Source: Pseudomonadota bacterium
GTDB taxonomy: Bacteria; Pseudomonadota; Alphaproteobacteria; Azospirillales; Azospirillaceae
DNA: 8,532 nt
Direction: 5' to 3'
NCBI GenBank assembly: GCA_023413605.1
Contig: JAEZPL010000135.1
Location: 1 to 8,532 of the forward strand
In this document: piece by piece, positions 5,614 through 8,532 of the stretch
Numbering within the stretch: the stretch's first letter is position 1
Layout of the letters: each line of letters begins with the position of its first letter
Notes under the pieces: generated by a model
What the model was told of the DNA's origin: nothing
What the model saw: only the letters and a program-made list of their open reading frames with translations
The model's database searches: none
Position numbers and translations under genes: made by a program

Positions 5614-5973
5614 ATGTCGTGGCTGTCGAAACTAAGCGGACGCGGTAAGGCGAACGGCAGCGGCGGCTCGACGCCCGCCAAGGCGCGCCCGTCCAACCCG
5701 CCCTTCATCCGTGTGGATCGCCACGAATACCTGCCGGAAGAATTCGCGCTCGGCTCCTTCCGGATCCGTCCCTATGACGGGGACCTGATCGCCAAGCAGC
5801 AGTTCGATTTCCGGCTCGCCTTCGAACTGGACAACGAACCCGTCGAATTCGGCTGCCGCGGCCTGGTCGTGAAGATGGATGACCAGGTGGGCCTCGTCGC
5901 CCGCTTCCGCACCTCGCAACCTTTCTACGAGCGCAAGCTGATCGAGTACATGAAGCTCTGGAAGGGGCTGTAG
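5614..5973 (+). CDS. Small PilZ-like domain protein
   Basis: A 119-residue protein. Residues 1-30 are basic and rich in Gly, Ser and Pro with no predicted structure. Residues about 40-115 look like a compact beta-barrel of the PilZ type: LGSFRIRPYDGDLIAKQQFDFRL, then EFGCRGLVVKMDDQVGLVARF, where G-x-V-V followed by G-L-x-A-R-F resembles the later PilZ strands. A C-terminal helix ERKLIEYMKLW closes it. PilZ domains normally bind cyclic di-GMP through RxxxR and (D/N)xSxxG. Neither is clear here (R33 and R36 form only RxxR, and the second motif is replaced by RPYDGD), so c-di-GMP binding is doubtful. ATG 5614 is preferred over an in-frame TTG at 5593 because GGAAGGGG lies before it at a usable distance. 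It is followed by a strong terminator and appears monocistronic. Confidence 0.6.
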   Translation: MSWLSKLSGRGKANGSGGSTPAKARPSNPPFIRVDRHEYLPEEFALGSFRIRPYDGDLIAKQQFDFRLAFELDNEPVEFGCRGLVVKMDDQVGLVARFRTSQPFYERKLIEYMKLWKGL

Positions 5974-6004
5974 GCCCGCCGGCCGGCACGATTGCGACAC
6001 AGCA

Positions 6005-6038
6005 AAAAAGCCCACCGTCCTGCGACGGTGGGCTTTTT
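6005..6038. terminator. Bidirectional Rho-independent terminator
   Basis: AAAAAGCCCACCGTC (6005-6019) pairs perfectly with GACGGTGGGCTTTTT (6024-6038) around a four-base loop CTGC. The T-run closes the stem on the plus strand and the A-run gives a T-run on the minus strand. It starts 31 bases after the PilZ-like stop and 32 bases beyond the ackA stop, so it should serve both convergent transcripts. Confidence 0.92.
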
Positions 6039-6070
6039 CGTGTCCGCAACTCCGCTGTCGCAGCGGCCGA

Positions 6071-7288
6071 TCACTCGGCCGGGACCCGCTCCAGGACTTC
6101 CTGGGTGTGCAGGGCGATCATCTGCTCCTCGTCGGTCGGGATGACGTAGACGGGGATGCGGCTGTCGGGGGCGGAGATCAGCGGGCCGTTGGCCTCGTTG
6201 GCCGCCGGGTCGATCTTCACGCCCAGCCACGCCAGCTTCTCGCCCACCCGCGCCCGCACCGGGGCGGAGCGCTCGCCGATGCCGGCGGTGAAGACCAGCG
6301 CGTCGATGCCGCCCATGGAGGAGGCAAGGCCGCCCGTCTCCTTGGCGATGCGGAAGCAGAACAGCTCCACCGCCTCCGCGGCGTGCGGATCGGTGCTTTC
6401 CAGCAGGACGCGCATGTCGTTGGAAACGCCGGAGACGCCGAGCAGGCCCGACTTATTATAGAGGAGCTTCTCGATGGCGTCGGCGCCCATCCCCTTCTGG
6501 CGCATCAGGTAGATCAGCACGCCAGGGTCGATGTTGCCGCAGCGGGTGCCCATGGGCAGCCCGTCCAGCGCGGTGAAGCCCATGGTGCTGTCCACGCTCT
6601 TGCCCGCGCGGATGGCGCACATGCTGGCGCCGCTGCCGAGATGGGCGACCACAATCCGTCCGTCGGCCAAGGCCGGGGCCAGTTCCGGCAGGCGCCGGGC
6701 GATGTATTCGTAGGACAGGCCGTGGAAGCCGTAGCGGCGCACGCCCTCGTCCGTCAGTTCGCGCGGGATGGCGAACGTCTGCGACTGCCAGGGCTGGCCC
6801 CGGTGGAAGGCGGTGTCGAAGCAGGCGACCTGCGGCAGGTCCGGATGCGCCTCGCCCAGCGCGCGGATGGCGGCGAGGTTGTGCGGCTGGTGGAGCGGAG
6901 CCAGGGGCACGAAGCCCTCCAGCTCCTCCATCACCGCGGGGGTCAGCAGCACGGGCGCCGCGTGGCTCGTGCCGCCGTGCACGACGCGGTGGCCGGCGGC
7001 CACAAGCTTCGCCCCATCCAGATGCTCCTCGATCCAGTCCAGCAGGAAGCGGAGCAGGGACGTGCGGTCGGCAGGCTCGCCCTCAGTCCACGAGCGCTCG
7101 TCGAGCGGGCGCTTGCGGGCGTCCTTGGCCTCGAACTTCGGCGCCGTGCCGATGCCGGAGATCTGGCCGTTGATCGCCACGGCCACCGCGTCCCGTCCCG
7201 TCTCCCGGAAAACCGAGAACTTCAGGCTGGAGGAGCCGGCGTTGATGACGAGGATGGCGTTGCCGCCCGCGGTCTTGGCAGTGGTCAT
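6071..7288 (-). CDS. ackA: Acetate kinase
   Basis: This 405-residue protein is full length for acetate kinase, which interconverts acetyl phosphate plus ADP with acetate plus ATP in the cytoplasm. It shows the ASKHA-fold signatures: ILVINAGSSSLKFSVF (12-27, N16 in the phosphate-binding loop), GHRVVHGG (99-106, R101), CFDTAFHR (157-163, catalytic D158), YGFHGLSYEY (186-195, H190), VAHLGSGASMCAI, then MGFTALDGLPMGTRCGNIDPG (with R249), FTAGIGERS and the C-terminal IPTDEE. The ATG at 7288 is preceded by AAGGGA nine bases upstream, lying in the 15-base gap after the stop of the phosphotransacetylase-type gene. The two genes should be one operon with coupled expression. Substrate could include propionate or butyrate, but the sequence and partner best fit acetate. 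Confidence 0.96.
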   Translation of the reverse strand: MTTAKTAGGNAILVINAGSSSLKFSVFRETGRDAVAVAINGQISGIGTAPKFEAKDARKRPLDERSWTEGEPADRTSLLRFLLDWIEEHLDGAKLVAAGHRVVHGGTSHAAPVLLTPAVMEELEGFVPLAPLHQPHNLAAIRALGEAHPDLPQVACFDTAFHRGQPWQSQTFAIPRELTDEGVRRYGFHGLSYEYIARRLPELAPALADGRIVVAHLGSGASMCAIRAGKSVDSTMGFTALDGLPMGTRCGNIDPGVLIYLMRQKGMGADAIEKLLYNKSGLLGVSGVSNDMRVLLESTDPHAAEAVELFCFRIAKETGGLASSMGGIDALVFTAGIGERSAPVRARVGEKLAWLGVKIDPAANEANGPLISAPDSRIPVYVIPTDEEQMIALHTQEVLERVPAE

Positions 7289-7303
7289 GGCGATAGGTCC
7301 CTT

Positions 7304-8532
7304 TTACTCGGCCGCGGCGTTGGCCGCGCCGCGGCGGCGGGCGGCGGCGGCCAGCACGGCCACCGCGCAGGAGGCGAGGCGCGTGCGGACGTTGTCGGCG
7401 CGGCTGGTCAGGATGATCGGCACGCGCGCGCCCAGCACGATGCCGGCCGCGTCGGAGTTGGCGAGGAAGGACAGCTGCTTGGCCAGCATGTTGCCCGCCT
7501 CCAGGTCCGGCACCAGCAGGATGTCGGCCTGACCGGCGACGTCCGAGACGATGCCCTTGGTCTTCGCCGCTTCCAGGCTGATGGCGTTGTCGAAGGCCAG
7601 CGGGCCGTCGAGGATGCCGCCCTTGATCTGGCCGCGGTCGGCCATCTTGCACAGCGCCGCCGCTTCCAGCGTCGAGGCGATCTTCGGGTTGACCGTCTCC
7701 ACCGCCGACAGGATGGCGACGCGCGGAACCTCGGTGCCCAGGACCTTGGCGAGGTCGATCGCGTTCTGCACGATGCTGACCTTGTCCTCCAGCGTCGGGT
7801 AGATGTTGATCGCCGCATCGGTGATCAGCAGCGGACGCGGGTAGGTCGGGACGTTCATCACGAAGACGTGGCTCAGGCGGCGTCCGGTGCGCAGGCCGGT
7901 TTCCTTCCTCACCACCTCGCCCATCAGCTCGTCGGTGTGCAGGCTGCCCTTCATCACCGCCTCGCATTCGCCGGTGCGGGCCAGCCGCACGCCGGTCTCG
8001 GCGGAGGCATGGCTGTGGGCGACGTCGACGATGCGGTAACGGGAGATGTCCAGGCCATGGGCATCGGCGACGGAACGGATCTTGGATTCCGGGCCGACCA
8101 GAACCGGGTCGATCAGGTTGGCCTCGGCCGCCTCGACGGCGCCGCGCAGCGAGCTTTCGTCGCAGGGATGGACGACGGCGGTCGGCACCGGCGGCAGCGA
8201 CTCGCACTTCTTCAGCATCAGCTCGTGGCCGTCATGACGGATCACCTGCACCTGCGGCAGCTCCGCGGCGGCACGGCAGAACTTCTCCGTCGGGGCGATC
8301 ACCTCGGCGACGCCGGTGGCGACGGTCTTGCCGTCCTGGTTGGCGGCGAGGCAGTCGAAGACGACCGTCTTGCGCGCGGCGTCCTTGGACTTGGCGGTGA
8401 CCGTCACGGTGACGATGTCGCCCAGCAGGACCGGACGCTCGAACCGCAGATCCTGGCCGACATAGACGGTGCCGGGGCCGGGCAGCAGCGTGCCGAGAAC
8501 CGCGGAGATCAGCGAGCCGGACCACATGCCGT
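7304..8532 (-). CDS. MaoC-phosphate acetyl/butyryltransferase fusion (5' partial)
   Basis: The frame runs off the right edge; 407 residues after the last visible full Gly codon can be read. The first approximately 85 form the C-terminal part of a MaoC/hot-dog domain (MWSGSLISAVLGTLLPGPGT, YVGQDLRFERPVLLGDIVTV). The rest is a phosphate acetyl/butyryltransferase domain: VLVGPESKI, EAVMKGSLHTDELMGEV, LSHVFVMNVPTYPRPLLITD, VAILSAVETVNPKIASTLEA, GILDGPLAFDNAIS and ADILLVPDLEAGNMLAKQL. The visible ATG at 8527 is internal to the MaoC domain (the codons before it fit HGM), so the true start and the MaoC catalytic Asp/His loop lie outside the window. The transferase converts acyl-CoA plus phosphate to acyl phosphate, which ackA next door would use. 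The MaoC part suggests an (R)-enoyl-CoA hydratase link, possibly to polyhydroxyalkanoate or fatty-acid turnover; that is inference. Confidence 0.92.
   Translation of the reverse strand, partial: GMWSGSLISAVLGTLLPGPGTVYVGQDLRFERPVLLGDIVTVTVTAKSKDAARKTVVFDCLAANQDGKTVATGVAEVIAPTEKFCRAAAELPQVQVIRHDGHELMLKKCESLPPVPTAVVHPCDESSLRGAVEAAEANLIDPVLVGPESKIRSVADAHGLDISRYRIVDVAHSHASAETGVRLARTGECEAVMKGSLHTDELMGEVVRKETGLRTGRRLSHVFVMNVPTYPRPLLITDAAINIYPTLEDKVSIVQNAIDLAKVLGTEVPRVAILSAVETVNPKIASTLEAAALCKMADRGQIKGGILDGPLAFDNAISLEAAKTKGIVSDVAGQADILLVPDLEAGNMLAKQLSFLANSDAAGIVLGARVPIILTSRADNVRTRLASCAVAVLAAAARRRGAANAAAE

Noticed and set aside
7304..8527. ATG at 8527 as the true start of the phosphotransacetylase-type gene
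   Set aside because: It begins inside the MaoC domain and the preceding codons remain open to the window edge and fit the HGMWSG motif, so the gene continues beyond the window.

Overview
This is a high-G+C window with dense, alphaproteobacterial-style gene organisation. A Rhodospirillales/Azospirillum-like chromosome is my best guess, inferred from the MaoC-phosphotransacetylase fusion followed by ackA, the tandem NarL/FixJ-type regulators, the PilZ-like and DUF3095-like proteins, and codon use. The taxon is an inference, not a demonstrated result. I see no tRNA, rRNA, CRISPR array, insertion sequence or phage gene. The window reads as ordinary chromosome, and I did not find a convincing undescribed multi-gene system.

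Layout, left to right. (1) At 1-1228 on the plus strand lies the C-terminal end of one LuxR/NarL-family regulator. A strong 15-bp hairpin follows, then a complete second response regulator with receiver and HTH domains. (2) At 1263-2781 on the minus strand lie an uncharacterised alanine-rich protein and, downstream of it, an alpha/beta-hydrolase-fold protein whose nucleophile position appears to be glycine. (3) At 3013-3462 on the plus strand is a YccF-family inner-membrane protein. It converges on a minus-strand DUF3095-like protein (3475-4626) with class III nucleotide-cyclase-like sequence motifs. (4) At 4768-5208 on the minus strand is a two-CBS-domain protein with a strong Shine-Dalgarno and its own terminator. 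(5) At 5209-5613 is a long, comparatively AT-rich divergent intergenic region holding several inverted repeats and a six-copy GCATG cluster. (6) At 5614-5973 on the plus strand is a small PilZ-like protein. (7) A bidirectional terminator separates it from a minus-strand pair: a MaoC-phosphate acyltransferase fusion (5' end outside the window) and acetate kinase.

How the genes fit together: the pta-type gene and ackA are 15 bases apart and should be co-transcribed as the acetyl-CoA / acetyl-phosphate / acetate pathway. The two NarL-type regulators probably arose by duplication or belong to one regulatory cluster. The CBS and PilZ-like genes share one large control region, which carries the richest unexplained structure in the window. 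The remaining genes look like independent single-gene units.
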